Part shown: positions 15,778-26,611 of the stretch, one piece after another
How positions within the stretch are numbered: position 1 is the stretch's first letter
Layout of the letters: each line of letters starts with the position of its first letter
Source of the DNA: Caldibacillus debilis DSM 16016
GTDB taxonomy: Bacteria; Bacillota; Bacilli; Bacillales; Caldibacillaceae
Assembly: GCF_000383875.1 (NCBI RefSeq)
Contig: NZ_KB912915.1
Location: 174 to 64,173, forward strand
Direction of reading: 5' to 3'
DNA length: 64,000 nucleotides
Made by a program: the position numbers and the translations under genes
The notes under the pieces: model-generated
Database searches by the model: none
Seen by the model: only the letters and a program-made list of their open reading frames with translations
What the model was told of the DNA's origin: nothing

Positions 15778-17049
15778 TTATGCCATATTTTCAATCAATT
15801 TGTCGGCAAACTGGGAGCATTTGACTTCCGTGGCCCCTTCCATCAGGCGGGCGAAATCGTAGGTGACATATTTGGATGCAATCGTCTTTTCCATCGCCTT
15901 GATGATCAGGTCGGCCGCCTCGTTCCAGCCCAGATGCCGCAGCATCAGCACGCCCGACAAAATGACGGAGGACGGGTTCACCTTATCCAATCCGGCGTAT
16001 TTCGGGGCGGTTCCGTGGGTCGCTTCAAAGATGGCATGTCCCGTATCGTAGTTGATGTTGGCCCCGGGGGCGATGCCGATCCCGCCGACTTGGGCGGCCA
16101 GCGCGTCGGAGATATAATCCCCGTTCAAATTCATCGTCGCAACCACGTCGAATTCCTTCGGCCGGGTCAAGATTTGCTGCAGGAAGATGTCGGCAATCAC
16201 GTCCTTGACGATGATTTTTCCTTCTTCTTCCGCCTTTCTTTGGGCCTCGTTGGCGGCGTCCGCCCCCTTTTCCGCCTTGATCCGGTCATACTGGGCCCAG
16301 GTGAACACCCGGTCGCCGAATTCTTCCTCAGCCACTTCGTAGCCCCAATTTTTGAAGGCGCCTTCGGTATATTTCATGATGTTCCCTTTATGTACGAGGG
16401 TGACGGACTTCCTTCCTTCTTTGAGGGCGTATCGGATGGCGGCGCGGACGAGCCGTTTCGAGCCTTCTTCGGAGATCGGTTTAATGCCGATTCCGGAAGT
16501 TTCCGGGAAGCGGATTTTCTTTACGCCCATTTCATTTTGCAAAAAGTCGATGAGCTTCTTCACTTCTTCCGTGCCCTTCGCATACTCGATTCCCGCGTAA
16601 ATGTCTTCCGTATTTTCCCGGAAAATGACCATGTCGGTATCCTGCGGCCGCTTCACCGGGGAAGGGACCCCTTCGAACCAGCGGACGGGCCTCAGGCAAA
16701 CATACAGATCCAATTCCTGGCGCAAAGCCACGTTCAAGGAACGGATCCCTCCGCCGACGGGCGTGGTCAGCGGTCCTTTTATGGCAATGATATGTTCTTT
16801 GATCGTATCCAGCGTTTCCTGCGGGAGCCATTCCCCCGTTTGCTTAAAGGCCTTCTCCCCGGCCAAGACTTCTTTCCAAACGATCTTTCTTTTCCCTTGA
16901 TAAGCCTTTTCCACAGAAGCATCCAAAACCCTGGATGCGGCGGCCCATATATCGGGCCCGGTTCCGTCGCCTTCGATGAACGGAATGATCGGATGGTCGG
17001 GAACGTTTAATACCCCGTTTTGAACCGTAATTTTTTCTCCGTTAGCCAT
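15778..17049 (-). CDS. icd: NADP-dependent isocitrate dehydrogenase
   Basis: Oxidative decarboxylation of isocitrate to 2-oxoglutarate. 423 residues, normal for the bacterial homodimer. Ser104 with Arg110 and Arg120 form the substrate site ([14 protein letters not shown]...CLRPVRW); the metal-binding aspartates lie in the C-terminal half. The ATG has GGAGG nine bases upstream. It lies 76 bp upstream of mdh and 84 bp downstream of citZ; a hairpin in the citZ-icd gap may reduce read-through. Confidence 0.97.
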   Translation of the reverse strand: MANGEKITVQNGVLNVPDHPIIPFIEGDGTGPDIWAAASRVLDASVEKAYQGKRKIVWKEVLAGEKAFKQTGEWLPQETLDTIKEHIIAIKGPLTTPVGGGIRSLNVALRQELDLYVCLRPVRWFEGVPSPVKRPQDTDMVIFRENTEDIYAGIEYAKGTEEVKKLIDFLQNEMGVKKIRFPETSGIGIKPISEEGSKRLVRAAIRYALKEGRKSVTLVHKGNIMKYTEGAFKNWGYEVAEEEFGDRVFTWAQYDRIKAEKGADAANEAQRKAEEEGKIIVKDVIADIFLQQILTRPKEFDVVATMNLNGDYISDALAAQVGGIGIAPGANINYDTGHAIFEATHGTAPKYAGLDKVNPSSVILSGVLMLRHLGWNEAADLIIKAMEKTIASKYVTYDFARLMEGATEVKCSQFADKLIENMA

Positions 17050-17079
17050 GCGTTTCTACCTCCGTTTTTTATCAAAATC

Positions 17080-17112
17080 AAAGGTTAGGAAGGCGGTTTT
17101 CTCCTAACCTTT
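17080..17112 (-). terminator. Hairpin between citZ and icd, partial terminator
   Basis: A perfect 11-bp stem, AAAGGTTAGGA (17080-17090) with TCCTAACCTTT (17102-17112). On the minus strand the tail is only GATTTTGAT, a weak T tract. It could act as a leaky terminator or as a 3' stabiliser of a citZ-only message. Confidence 0.55.
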
Positions 17113-17133
17113 TTCCATTGTATCCGAATTTGA

Positions 17134-18252
17134 TTATCCGCGATCTTCCAATTTTACGTAAGTTTGCTTGCCCGGGCCGACATATTCCGCACGGGGCCGG
17201 ATCAAGCGGTTGTTCTCATATTGTTCCAATATATGCGCGAGCCATCCCGACATCCGGCTGATGGCAAAAATCGGCGTGAACAGGTCGTGTTCGATCCCCA
17301 GGCTGTGGTAGACCGACGCGGAGTAAAAATCCACATTCGGCGGAATGTTTTTCTCGGCGGTCACGATGCTTTCGATCTTCGTGGAGATATCGTACCATTT
17401 CGGTTCCCCGGTTAATTTCGTCAGCTTCTCCGACATTTTTTTCAAATGTTTCGCCCGCGGGTCGCCATTCCGGTACACCCGGTGGCCGAAGCCCATGATC
17501 TTTTCCTTGTTGGCCAATTTTTTCCGGATATAGGGCTCCACATTTTCCACGGAACCGATTTCCATCAGCATCTTCATGACCTGTTCGTTCGCCCCGCCAT
17601 GGAGCGGCCCCTTCAAAGCGCTGATGGCGCTCGTCACCCCGGAATACACGTCGGACAGGGTGGCGACGCATACCCGGGCCGTAAAGGTGGAAGCGTTCAG
17701 CTCATGATCCGCGTGCAAAACCAGCGCCTTGTTGAACGCCTCGACGGCCACTTGGTCCGGTTCTTCGCCGTTTAACATATATAAAAAGTTGGCGGCGAAA
17801 TTTAGATCCTTTCGCGGTTCGACCGGCTCCAGCCCTTTACGGATGCGGGAGAAGGCAGCGACGATCGTCGGGATCTTCGCCTGCAGGCGGACCGCTTTAT
17901 TATAGTTGGCCTCCTTCGTGAAAACATCCGCCTCGTCATCAAACAGGCCGAGGAAGGAGACGGCCGTGCGCAATGCGGCCATCGGATGGACCTTCTGATT
18001 CGGATAGGACTTCAAATGATCGATGAGCTCCTTCGGGATCGGGGCATTTTCCGCCAGCAGTTTCTTGAAATCTTCCAATTCTTGTTTCTTCGGCAGCCGG
18101 CGATGCCACAATAAAAATACGACTTCCTCAAACAGCGCGTTTTCTGCTAGATCGTCAATGTCATAGCCGACATATGTCAGCTTGTCGTCGATGATGGAAC
18201 TGATGCTCGACGTCGCAGCCACAACCCCTTCGAGACCTCTGGCAGTGTTCAT
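17134..18252 (-). CDS. citZ: Citrate synthase
   Basis: Condenses acetyl-CoA and oxaloacetate to citrate. 372 residues, type II-like short form of Gram-positives. The catalytic triad is complete: His218 in GPLHGGANE, His257 in GFGHRVYRNGDPRA and Asp308 in VDFYSASVYH. The start ATG has AAGGGAG at seven bases. It heads citZ-icd-mdh. The upstream region holds a clear SigA promoter and a cre-like site downstream of it, fitting known CcpA repression in B. subtilis. A CcpC dyad (ATAA-N7-TTAT) was looked for and not found. Confidence 0.97.
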   Translation of the reverse strand: MNTARGLEGVVAATSSISSIIDDKLTYVGYDIDDLAENALFEEVVFLLWHRRLPKKQELEDFKKLLAENAPIPKELIDHLKSYPNQKVHPMAALRTAVSFLGLFDDEADVFTKEANYNKAVRLQAKIPTIVAAFSRIRKGLEPVEPRKDLNFAANFLYMLNGEEPDQVAVEAFNKALVLHADHELNASTFTARVCVATLSDVYSGVTSAISALKGPLHGGANEQVMKMLMEIGSVENVEPYIRKKLANKEKIMGFGHRVYRNGDPRAKHLKKMSEKLTKLTGEPKWYDISTKIESIVTAEKNIPPNVDFYSASVYHSLGIEHDLFTPIFAISRMSGWLAHILEQYENNRLIRPRAEYVGPGKQTYVKLEDRG

Positions 18253-18408
18253 TGTAATTCTCCCTTCATTCCTTTATTGTCGACTAATGAATAAACCCCG
18301 GAAAAGAAATTTTCCAAGGCTTCATTAGATTGAAAACCGATATGAAAAATAAAGATTTTCCAGTATAAAAAACAAAGAAGTTCGACAGATTGCCAGCCTT
18401 GGGAGATT

Positions 18409-18424
18409 AAGAAAATGCTTTCAA
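18409..18424 (-). promoter_or_regulatory. cre-like site in the citZ leader
   Basis: GAAAATGCTTTCA (18411-18423) is a near palindrome close to the CcpA target WTGNAANCGNNNNCAW, with two deviations including the central CG as TG. It lies about 50 nt downstream of the predicted transcription start, where binding would block elongation. Confidence 0.4.
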
Positions 18425-18474
18425 AAAACCTTAAAAAAAGGGAAACTGTCAAAAATCGTTCATTTCCAAAATTT

Positions 18475-18503
18475 ATTATAACGGAAATTTTAAATTTTGT
18501 GAA
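18475..18503 (-). promoter_or_regulatory. SigA promoter of citZ
   Basis: On the minus strand TTCACA (18498-18503) and TATAAT (18475-18480) are 17 bp apart. The implied start near 18468 gives a leader of about 215 nt. Confidence 0.75.
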
Positions 18504-18562
18504 CGATCTGTGATAAAAATGTGAAAAAATTATTATTTTGGTAGAAAAATAAAATGCAAGGT

Positions 18563-19015
18563 TTATTGTAAATATTCGAATAATTTTATCGCCAGCCAGG
18601 CGATCCCCGCTCCGATCATCGGGCCGACCGCCACCCCGTTAAAGAAGGAAAGGCCGAGAATGGTCCCGAAGACGATTGCGGCCATCATGGCGGGATCCTC
18701 CGCCAGCTGCGCCACGCCGGCTTTGGCCAAGAGGGCGACCAGCACCCCCGACAACAGGGCGATCACCCCGTTTACGCTTTTCAAAGGGCCGATCAATTCC
18801 TGAAAACCGATCTCTCCCGTGGCGACGGGAACAAGCACGGCCACGGTAATGATCGTGATCCCCCAGTCGATCCCCTTTTCCTGAAGGATGGCAAAAATCC
18901 GGCCGCCGGGAAAAAGGATTTTGACGAAAAGCAAAAAAAGGACGGCGAGGATCAGCGGCTGATTTTTGGCAAAAACCCCCGCCGCAAGAAAAAGGAGCAA
19001 AAAAAGGTATGTCAT
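18563..19015 (-). CDS. ytwI: UPF0756 (DUF441) membrane protein YtwI
   Basis: A 150-residue hydrophobic protein with about four membrane segments (LLFLAAGVFAKNQPLILAVL, a WGITIITVAVLVPVATGEIG helix, and a C-terminal pair ending in AWLAIKLFEYLQ). Matches the DUF441 family in length and in the conserved GIDWGI and NGVAVGPMIGAG stretches. Function unknown to me. It lies upstream of citZ as in B. subtilis. Only GGGTG precedes the ATG, so translation may be weak. Confidence 0.85.
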   Translation of the reverse strand: MTYLFLLLFLAAGVFAKNQPLILAVLFLLFVKILFPGGRIFAILQEKGIDWGITIITVAVLVPVATGEIGFQELIGPLKSVNGVIALLSGVLVALLAKAGVAQLAEDPAMMAAIVFGTILGLSFFNGVAVGPMIGAGIAWLAIKLFEYLQ

Positions 19016-19183
19016 CTTTTCACCCGCTCTTTTCGTTCGAAATCAAAAAGAATCCGTTCCGATGGCAACTGTCATTTTTTCGGTATACTGGTAATATATA
19101 TAATGAAATCGTCCATCGTGGTACAATAAGGGAAAACCGGACGCTTTCGGCATTGCCGCCAAAGGCATCAAGGAGGAAAAGGA

Positions 19184-20305
19184 ATGCAAAACCTTTGGGC
19201 GCAAGTCACCCGCACGCTGCTGGTCATCGGCACGACCATAGTTTCCCTGATCGCCCTCTATTTCATCGCGTCGTTGACCTATCCTTTTATCATCGCCTGG
19301 TTTATCGCGTTTTTAATCAATCCGATCGTCAACTTTCTGCAGATCAAATGGCGCCTGCCAAGGTCATTGGCTGTGCTGATCGTCCTCGTCGTCATTTTTG
19401 CGCTGCTCGCCACCCTTTTGACCTTGTTGGTCGTCGAGCTGATCTCGGGAACGGAATATATGGCGAAAACGCTTCCGGATCATATCCAGACGTTCATCCG
19501 CTTTATGGATCAATGGGTGGACGAAACCTTCCTTCCCCTCCTCAGCCAATTGAATTACATGTTCGACAATTTGGAAGAAGGGTATCAGGATACCATCATC
19601 GACAACATCAAATCCGTCGGAGCGAACCTCGCCTCCTCCATCGGGGCCCTTTTGCAGGCGGTCTTAAAAGGAATCCCGGGCTTCATCGGATGGTTTCCCT
19701 TTGCCGGAACGGTTTTCATCTTCATCGTTCTTGCCACCTTTTTCTTCAGCAAGGATTGGTACAAGCTGAAAACCATGACCTCCGGCTTCATCCCGGCCCG
19801 TTTCCGGAAAAAAGGGATGGCCGTTTACAAAGATTTGCGGAAGGCGCTGTTCGGGTTCATCCGCGCCCAGCTCACCCTCATTTCCATCACCGGGGTCATC
19901 GTCTTCATCGGGTTGCTGATCTTGAAGGTGCGCTACGCCCTGTCCCTGGCCTTCATCATCAGCTTCATCGACCTGCTGCCCTACTTGGGGACCGGGTTGG
20001 TTTTCGTCCCGTGGATCATCTATGAATTCGTCACCCATGATTTTCGGCTGGGGATCGGCCTCACCGTATTATATGTCGTCGTCATTGTCCAAAGACAATT
20101 GATGGAGCCGAAAGTCGTGTCCACCAATATCGGGGTGAGCCCCCTGGCCACCCTGATCTCCATCTTTGTCGGCCTGAAGCTCATCGGCTTTCTCGGACTC
20201 ATTGCCGGCCCCATCGTATTGGTGCTGATCACCGCCCTCCATAAGGCGAAGGTATTCCATGAAATCTGGAACTTCATTAAGGGAAACGGGGCTTCGGCCA
20301 GCTGA
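19184..20305 (+). CDS. ytvI: Sporulation integral membrane protein YtvI (AI-2E family)
   Basis: A 373-residue protein of the AI-2 exporter/PerM superfamily: an N-terminal helix pair, a long extracytoplasmic loop around residues 90-150 rich in acidic and aromatic residues, then about five helices with the family signature DLLPYLGTG and LMEPKVVSTNIGVSPLATL. YtvI homologues are produced in sporulation; transported substrate unknown. AGGAGG precedes the ATG. Divergent from ytwI and convergent with fxsA, with a shared terminator. A SigE-type promoter was sought upstream without a convincing match. Confidence 0.9.
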   Translation: MQNLWAQVTRTLLVIGTTIVSLIALYFIASLTYPFIIAWFIAFLINPIVNFLQIKWRLPRSLAVLIVLVVIFALLATLLTLLVVELISGTEYMAKTLPDHIQTFIRFMDQWVDETFLPLLSQLNYMFDNLEEGYQDTIIDNIKSVGANLASSIGALLQAVLKGIPGFIGWFPFAGTVFIFIVLATFFFSKDWYKLKTMTSGFIPARFRKKGMAVYKDLRKALFGFIRAQLTLISITGVIVFIGLLILKVRYALSLAFIISFIDLLPYLGTGLVFVPWIIYEFVTHDFRLGIGLTVLYVVVIVQRQLMEPKVVSTNIGVSPLATLISIFVGLKLIGFLGLIAGPIVLVLITALHKAKVFHEIWNFIKGNGASAS

Positions 20306-20625
20306 GGGAAGCCCTTGTCTTGCGGCCCGTTTCCGGCCTTCTCCGGTCCCGGACCCAATGAAATCTTCAAGAAGGGGGTAAACCATTCCCTCGCCGCCGG
20401 CAACCGAAAATTTCCGCGGCTGCCGCAATGGACGGAGGAGCGCTTTTTCCCGACTTTTACGGTTGAATATTGAAAAATCGGGCTAAAAATGATTTTTTTG
20501 GAGCGCTTTCTGCGTCCCGGCGTCCGAAAAACGGATCCGCCGGCCGATGCGGGGCGGCTTTTCCCGTTTCGAACCCCGGCATGGCATCGGACAAAAAGCC
20601 AAAGCACGGGCGGCGGAAAACAATC
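20306..20625. other. Spacer ytvI-fxsA, nothing recognised before the terminator
   Basis: GC-rich spacer between convergent genes. The only structure I see is the strong hairpin that follows it at 20626-20665. Confidence 0.5.
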
Positions 20626-20665
20626 AAAACAGGCGTGCAAGCAACCCGCTTTGCACGCCTGTTTT
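20626..20665. terminator. Bidirectional terminator between ytvI and fxsA
   Basis: A perfect 15-bp stem (20626-20640 with 20651-20665, core CAGGCGTGC) with a 10-nt loop. The + strand continues TTCTTCTTTTTT, the minus strand GATTGTTTTCC. It serves both convergent units. Confidence 0.85.
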
Positions 20666-20683
20666 CTTCTTTTTTCCTGCTGC

Positions 20684-21082
20684 CTAATGCCAATATCGCC
20701 TCGTATAGACGAACGTCCGGCCGGACAGCCGCCTTTTGATGCCCCGGATGAAAAAGGGCTTCACCGTCCGCCTCGTGACCGGCCAAAGCAAATACAGCCC
20801 CAAAAGGTCGGTGATCAGCCCCGGAAGGAGCAGCAAAAACGCCCCGAGGAGGATGAACAGACCGTCCATGATTTCCTCCCCGGGAATTTGGCCGTAAGAC
20901 AATTGGCGGCGGGCCTTTTCGATCGTAAACAATCCTTCCCGCTTCGTCAAATAAATACCGATGAGTCCCGAAAGCACGAGCAGGAACAACGTCCAGCCGA
21001 TGCCGATCCATTTTCCCAAAAGGATTAGAAGAAGAAGCTCCATCACGCCGAGCATGATCAAGAAGGAGAAGAATTTGCGCAT
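20684..21082 (-). CDS. fxsA: FxsA family membrane protein
   Basis: 132 residues from the ATG at 21082; the frame extends 18 codons further without family character. Two long N-terminal helices (MRKFFSFLIMLGVMELLLLI, then WTLFLLVLSGLIGIYLTKREG) and one near residue 75-100 (LFILLGAFLLLLPGLITDLLG) are typical of FxsA, named for suppressing F exclusion of phage T7 in E. coli. Precise function unknown. It lies 37 bp after pyk and probably reads through from pfkA-pyk. The C-terminus is basic (RGIKRRLSGRTFVYTRR). Confidence 0.88.
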   Translation of the reverse strand: MRKFFSFLIMLGVMELLLLILLGKWIGIGWTLFLLVLSGLIGIYLTKREGLFTIEKARRQLSYGQIPGEEIMDGLFILLGAFLLLLPGLITDLLGLYLLWPVTRRTVKPFFIRGIKRRLSGRTFVYTRRYWH

Positions 21083-21119
21083 GAAACCCACCGCCTGGAA
21101 AGATAGTCCCGAGAATCTT

Positions 21120-22880
21120 TCAGAGAACGCTGGCATGGCCTTTATAGACGATGCCGCTCACCGCGTCAACCGTAATTTCCTGGCCGTCCTTCAGCACCTC
21201 GACCGCCTTTTCCGCACCGACGATGACCGGAATCCCGAGGCTTAAGCCGACCACCGCCGCATGGCTCGTAATGCCGCCTTCTTCCGTGACGATGGCGATG
21301 CATTTTTCAATGGCCGGCATCATTTCCCGATCGGTGGAATAGGTGACGAGGATGGAACGCTCCTTCACCTTTTCCAGGGCCTCCTGGCTGTTCCGGGCGA
21401 TGACGGCCTTCCCGAAGGCCGTCTTTCTGCCGACCCCTTGTCCTTTCAAGAGGATGTCCCCGACCACATGAATCTTCATCATGTTTGTGGTACCCGCTTC
21501 CCCGACGGGAACGCCCGCGGTGATGACGACGATGTCCCCATGTTTGATCAGGCCGCTTTTTAAGCTTTCCTGCACGGATAATTCCAGCATTTCATCCGTG
21601 GAGGGAACCTTTTCGCCCAGCAGCGGATACACGCCCCAGACGAGCTCCAGCTGATTTCTTGTCCTTTCGTTGCTCGTAATGGCGATGATCGGGGATTTCG
21701 GCCGGTATTTGGCGATCATTCGCGCCGTATGCCCGCTTTCCGTCGGAGTGATGACCGCATGGATGTCCAAATTGATCGCCGTGTGGGCGACGGATTGGCA
21801 AATGGCGTCGGTCATGTTGTGTTCGGTCTGCTTGCTCCGGACGCTTAAAATTTCCTTATGGTTCAATTCCTTTTCGGCACAAAGGGCGATTTTATGCATC
21901 ATTTTGACCGCTTCGACGGGATATTGTCCCGCCGCCGTTTCTCCGGACAGCATGACCGCATCCGTTCCGTCAAAAATGGCGTTGGCCACGTCGCTGGCTT
22001 CCGCCCGCGTCGGACGGGGATTCCTTTGCATGGAATCCAGCATTTGGGTGGCGGTAATTACCGGTTTGCCGAATTGGTTGCATTTCTTAATCAAGCGCTT
22101 CTGCACAATCGGAACTTCTTCCGCCGGGATTTCCACGCCCAGATCGCCCCGGGCGATCATCAGTCCGTCGGAAACCTCCAAAATTTCGTCGATGTTTTCC
22201 ACGCCTTCCCGGTTTTCGATTTTCGGGATGATCTGCACATCCGTCGCCCCGTATTTTTCCAGCAGTTCGCGGATGTCCAGAACATCCGAGGCGCGGCGGA
22301 CAAAAGAGGCGGCGATAAAATCGATTCCGTGCTTAATCCCGAAAATGATGTCGGCGGCATCCTTTTCGGTGATGCCGGGCAGTTTGATGGAAACCCCCGG
22401 GACATTCACGCCCTTTTTATTTTTCAGGACGCCGTTGTTCAGGACTTTCGCGACGATTTCTTTTTTGTCGAGCAATTTATCCACGACTTCCAGCCCGATC
22501 AGCCCGTCATCCAAAAGGATCGAGGAACCGACCTCGACATCGTGGATCAAACCGCTGTAAGTGACGGAAAATCTTTCCTTCGTGCCGAGGACCTCTTCCA
22601 TGGAAATGCGGACGATGTCCCCTTTGCGCAATTCCACCGCGCCGTTTTCCATATCGTGGGTGCGGATTTCCGGGCCCTTCGTGTCCAAGAGGAGCGCCAC
22701 GTTCTTTTTCGTAATTTTTTCCGCTTCCCGGAGGTTGAGAATCCGTCTCTCGTGTTCTTTATGGTCGCCGTGGGAAAAATTCAGCCGGGCAACGTTCATC
22801 CCCGCTTCGATCAACGCGACGAGCATCTCCACCGATTCGCTGGCCGGTCCGATCGTGCAAACGATTTTGGTCTTTCTCAT
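21120..22880 (-). CDS. pyk: Pyruvate kinase with C-terminal PEP-utilising domain
   Basis: Converts phosphoenolpyruvate and ADP to pyruvate and ATP. At 586 residues it is the long Bacillus/Geobacillus form. It has the N-terminal barrel ([29 protein letters not shown]), the [21 protein letters not shown] segment around the active site, an allosteric C domain, and about 110 extra residues homologous to the phosphohistidine domain of PEP synthase ([20 protein letters not shown]). The role of this extra domain in Bacillus pyruvate kinase is regulatory or structural. It lies 18 bp after pfkA, in one operon. Confidence 0.97.
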   Translation of the reverse strand: MRKTKIVCTIGPASESVEMLVALIEAGMNVARLNFSHGDHKEHERRILNLREAEKITKKNVALLLDTKGPEIRTHDMENGAVELRKGDIVRISMEEVLGTKERFSVTYSGLIHDVEVGSSILLDDGLIGLEVVDKLLDKKEIVAKVLNNGVLKNKKGVNVPGVSIKLPGITEKDAADIIFGIKHGIDFIAASFVRRASDVLDIRELLEKYGATDVQIIPKIENREGVENIDEILEVSDGLMIARGDLGVEIPAEEVPIVQKRLIKKCNQFGKPVITATQMLDSMQRNPRPTRAEASDVANAIFDGTDAVMLSGETAAGQYPVEAVKMMHKIALCAEKELNHKEILSVRSKQTEHNMTDAICQSVAHTAINLDIHAVITPTESGHTARMIAKYRPKSPIIAITSNERTRNQLELVWGVYPLLGEKVPSTDEMLELSVQESLKSGLIKHGDIVVITAGVPVGEAGTTNMMKIHVVGDILLKGQGVGRKTAFGKAVIARNSQEALEKVKERSILVTYSTDREMMPAIEKCIAIVTEEGGITSHAAVVGLSLGIPVIVGAEKAVEVLKDGQEITVDAVSGIVYKGHASVL

Positions 22881-22898
22881 TTTGATGGCCTCCTGATC

Positions 22899-23906
<1,008 letters not shown>

Positions 23907-23940
23907 TTATTATACATTTTAAAAATACCATGACTGGAGA
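23907..23940 (-). promoter_or_regulatory. Candidate pfkA-pyk promoter
   Basis: The minus strand has a perfect TATAAT (23909-23914) about 50 bp before pfkA. The -35 region (CAGTCA at 16 bp) is poor, so activity may need an activator or an altered -35. Confidence 0.4.
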
Positions 23941-24030
23941 TGTAAAAACAACAGCGACCCCTAATATAAGAAAATACTGAATTCTGCATCCGGATCCCTG
24001 CTTTTCCTTCCCGGAAAAAACCGGAGGAAA

Positions 24031-24062
24031 GAAGAAAAGAACGCACACAGAGGCACGTTCTT
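24031..24062 (-). terminator. Terminator after accA
   Basis: AAGAACG (24037-24043) pairs with CGTTCTT (24056-24062), with a 12-nt loop. The minus strand then reads TTTTCTTCTTTCC. It separates accDA from the pfkA promoter. Confidence 0.6.
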
Positions 24063-24075
24063 ATTCATTCCCATT

Positions 24076-25038
24076 TCATTCCTTTTCAAAAGCGAAAGCG
24101 CCGATTTTTTTAAATTTTTCATAGCGATGGCGGATCAATTGTTCCCTGGACATCGGCACCAGCTCTTTCAAAGAATTTTCAATCACCGGATCGATGAAGG
24201 CGGCCTGTTCGGCCACATTCCGATGGGCGCCGCCCCTCACTTCCGGGATGACCTCATCGATCACTCCCAATTCCTTCAAATCATAGGCGGTGATTTTCAT
24301 CGTCTCCGCCGCCCTTTTCGCCAAGGAAGCGTCTTTCCACAGCAGGGCAGCCGCCCCTTCGGGCGAAATCACCGAATATGTAGAATTTTCCAACATATGA
24401 ATATGATTTCCAACTCCGAGGGCGAGGGCTCCTCCGCTCCCCCCTTCACCGATGACTATGCAGATGATCGGGACGCCGAAACCGGCCATTTCGAACAGAT
24501 TCCGGGCGATCGCCTCGCTTTGTCCCCGTTCTTCCGCCGCCTTCCCGGGATATGCCCCCTTCGTGTCGATGAAGCAGATGATCGGCCGGCCGAATTTATC
24601 CGCCTGGCGCATGAGTCGCAAAGCCTTCCGGTAGCCTTCCGGATGGGGCATGCCGAAATTTCTGCGGATGTTTTCCTTCGTGTCCTTCCCCCGCTGATGG
24701 CCGATGACGGTCACCGGCAGGCCCTTGTATTTCGCCACGCCACCCACGATCGCTTCATCGTCCCCAAACAGGCGGTCGCCGTGAAGCTCGAAAAAATCTT
24801 CGAACAAATGGGCGACATAATCCAGGGTGGTGGGACGCTCCGGATGCCTGGCGATTTGGACCCGGTCCCAAGGCTTCAAGTTGCGGTAAATTTCATTTTC
24901 CAATTTCATCAGCCGGTCTTCCAGCTTTTGAATCTCCTCGGCCAAATCCACATCCGCATCGTTCATGATGGACTTCAGCTCGTCGATTTTATTTCTCAAT
25001 TCAATGACCGGCTTTTCAAAATCTAAGACGTAAGCCAC
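24076..25038 (-). CDS. accA: Acetyl-CoA carboxylase carboxyltransferase subunit alpha
   Basis: With AccD forms the carboxyltransferase that moves CO2 from carboxybiotin to acetyl-CoA, giving malonyl-CoA for fatty-acid synthesis. 320 residues, normal length; contains [17 protein letters not shown]-like core (read here as [20 protein letters not shown]), [17 protein letters not shown] and [14 protein letters not shown], which shapes the oxyanion hole. Starts at GTG with AAGGAGG nine bases upstream. The start overlaps the end of accD by 16 bp, indicating coupled translation in equal amounts. The biotin carboxylase and BCCP genes are elsewhere. Confidence 0.97.
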   Translation of the reverse strand: MAYVLDFEKPVIELRNKIDELKSIMNDADVDLAEEIQKLEDRLMKLENEIYRNLKPWDRVQIARHPERPTTLDYVAHLFEDFFELHGDRLFGDDEAIVGGVAKYKGLPVTVIGHQRGKDTKENIRRNFGMPHPEGYRKALRLMRQADKFGRPIICFIDTKGAYPGKAAEERGQSEAIARNLFEMAGFGVPIICIVIGEGGSGGALALGVGNHIHMLENSTYSVISPEGAAALLWKDASLAKRAAETMKITAYDLKELGVIDEVIPEVRGGAHRNVAEQAAFIDPVIENSLKELVPMSREQLIRHRYEKFKKIGAFAFEKE

Positions 25039-25898
25039 GGGAGCTCGCCTCCTTGTCGGTGCAGTTCAAGAATGAGGGAGATCTTGTCCTTCAGTTGATC
25101 CCTCGGGATGACGGCATCCAATTGCCCGTGCTTCAAGAGGAATTCGGCGGTCTGAAAATCTTCCGGCAATTTTTCCCGGATCGTCTGTTCGATGATCCTC
25201 CGTCCGGCAAAACCGATCAGCGCCCCGGGCTCGGCAAAATTATAATCGCCCAACGAAGCGAAACTGGCGGAAACGCCGCCCGTTGTCGGATGGGTCATGA
25301 CGGAGATCGTCAAACCGCCGCGGTCGCTGAACCGTTTGAGGGCCGCGCTCGTCTTCGCCATCTGCATGAGGCTGAGGACCCCTTCCTGCATGCGGGCGCC
25401 TCCGGAGGCGGCAAAAAGTATTAAAGGAAGCTCCCGCTCTTCCGCATGTTCGATCACCCGCGCGATCTTTTCCCCGACGACCGAGCCCATGCTGCCCATG
25501 CGGAAGGATGAATCCATCACCGCACCGACGACGGGAAACCCGTTCACCGTCCCCTCACCGGTGACGACGGCTTCATTCAATTTGGAAACTTCCCTGTCCT
25601 TTTCCAATTTTTCCAAATAACCGGGAAATGATAATGGATTTTCGGAAACCATTTCCCGGTCCATTTCCCGGAAACTGCCGGCGTCGAAAAAGCTGTCGAT
25701 CCTTTCTTTTGCCGTCATGGGAAAATGGTAACGGCAGTGGAGGCAAAGTTTGTAATTCCGCAGAAGTTCCTTCGTAAACATGATCCTCTTGCATTTCGGG
25801 CATTTCGTCATGATTCCTTCCGGGACGTCATTTCTGGCCGATTGGGCGGGAACGGTGGCGTATCTCTTTTTGTTTTTGGCAAACAGATCTTTCAGCAA
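25023..25898 (-). CDS. accD: Acetyl-CoA carboxylase carboxyltransferase subunit beta
   Basis: Partner of AccA. 291 residues with an N-terminal zinc ribbon (Cys33, Cys36, Cys52, Cys55 in CPKC...CLHC) and a crotonase-like domain with [12 protein letters not shown] and [17 protein letters not shown], forming the acyl-CoA oxyanion hole. Start TTG at 25898 with GAGGAGG seven bases upstream; an ATG inside that region is out of frame. It follows the GntR-type regulator gene by 86 bp. Confidence 0.96.
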   Translation of the reverse strand: MLKDLFAKNKKRYATVPAQSARNDVPEGIMTKCPKCKRIMFTKELLRNYKLCLHCRYHFPMTAKERIDSFFDAGSFREMDREMVSENPLSFPGYLEKLEKDREVSKLNEAVVTGEGTVNGFPVVGAVMDSSFRMGSMGSVVGEKIARVIEHAEERELPLILFAASGGARMQEGVLSLMQMAKTSAALKRFSDRGGLTISVMTHPTTGGVSASFASLGDYNFAEPGALIGFAGRRIIEQTIREKLPEDFQTAEFLLKHGQLDAVIPRDQLKDKISLILELHRQGGELPWLTS

Positions 25899-25984
25899 GT
25901 CGCATCCTCCTCAATTATGGAAACATCCGCATGTTCTCCGGGATTGTCTACTACTGTATCGAAAGGCGGGCAAAAATCATGTCG

Positions 25985-26611
25985 TTATTTGCCGACAGCG
26001 GTGTGACATTTATTGATCTTATTTTTATAGACCGATACGGCCGCCGCCTCGTCGCCGTCATTCACGCATGAAAGCAGCTGCAGGAAAACCGCTTTGTCCG
26101 TCCGTCTTTCCGGCCGGTGATAGTAAGGGGCGTATTCCGTCAAAATCCGCCAGATCTTCAGCAGGAGACGGTTGTCCGTGTTTTTGATCAGCCAATCGAA
26201 GAAGAGCCTTTGATCGATGGCCTCCTCCGCTTCCCATCGTTCCGCCGGAAGCTTCTTCCCGCGGCGAATCAAGTCGGCGATGGCGCCGGTCTCGATCAGC
26301 TGAATCGTATTTTCCAGATCCGTCCTCGCCTGATGGCTTTGCAAGACGAAAGCCCCCAATATTTCCACGAGGCGGTGGTTGCGAAAATCGCAAATGTACG
26401 TTCCTTCTCCCCTTTTCGTTTCGATCAGCCCCAGCAATTCCAGGGAGCGCAACGCCTCCCGGACGGAGGACCGACCGACTTTCAGCCGGTCGGAAAGTTC
26501 CCGTTCGGAAGGAATTTTGTCCCCCGGTCCCAAATGGTTTTCATCGATCAGCTGCTTAATTTTTTCCACGATCTCCAAAAAAATTTTCGAAGGATAGCCG
26601 CTTTCGTTCAC
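25985..26611 (-). CDS. GntR/FadR-family transcriptional regulator
   Basis: 208 residues. The N-terminal winged helix-turn-helix (residues about 8-75) carries the family signature PSERELSDRLKVGRSSVREA and LIETKRGEGTYI. The C-terminal part (about 88-205) is helical with His/Asp/Glu spacing compatible with an FCD ligand domain, though short. It starts with GTG overlapping the ytsJ stop by 4 bp, so it is translated with malic enzyme, and lies just before accDA. Context suggests a regulator of malate/pyruvate use or fatty-acid initiation that senses an organic acid or acyl compound; that is inference. The ribosome site (GGGTCGGGG) is weak. Confidence 0.88.
   Translation of the reverse strand: MNESGYPSKIFLEIVEKIKQLIDENHLGPGDKIPSERELSDRLKVGRSSVREALRSLELLGLIETKRGEGTYICDFRNHRLVEILGAFVLQSHQARTDLENTIQLIETGAIADLIRRGKKLPAERWEAEEAIDQRLFFDWLIKNTDNRLLLKIWRILTEYAPYYHRPERRTDKAVFLQLLSCVNDGDEAAAVSVYKNKINKCHTAVGK

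Noticed and set aside
15721-17010. A 429-codon open frame antisense to icd
   Set aside because: It mirrors icd codon structure (GC-rich wobble positions keep the antisense frame open), has no ribosome site or family features, and icd is certain.
19009-20025. A long frame overlapping ytvI on the same strand
   Set aside because: Out-of-frame reading of ytvI with His/Arg/Pro-rich composition; ytvI has the helices, motifs and ribosome site.
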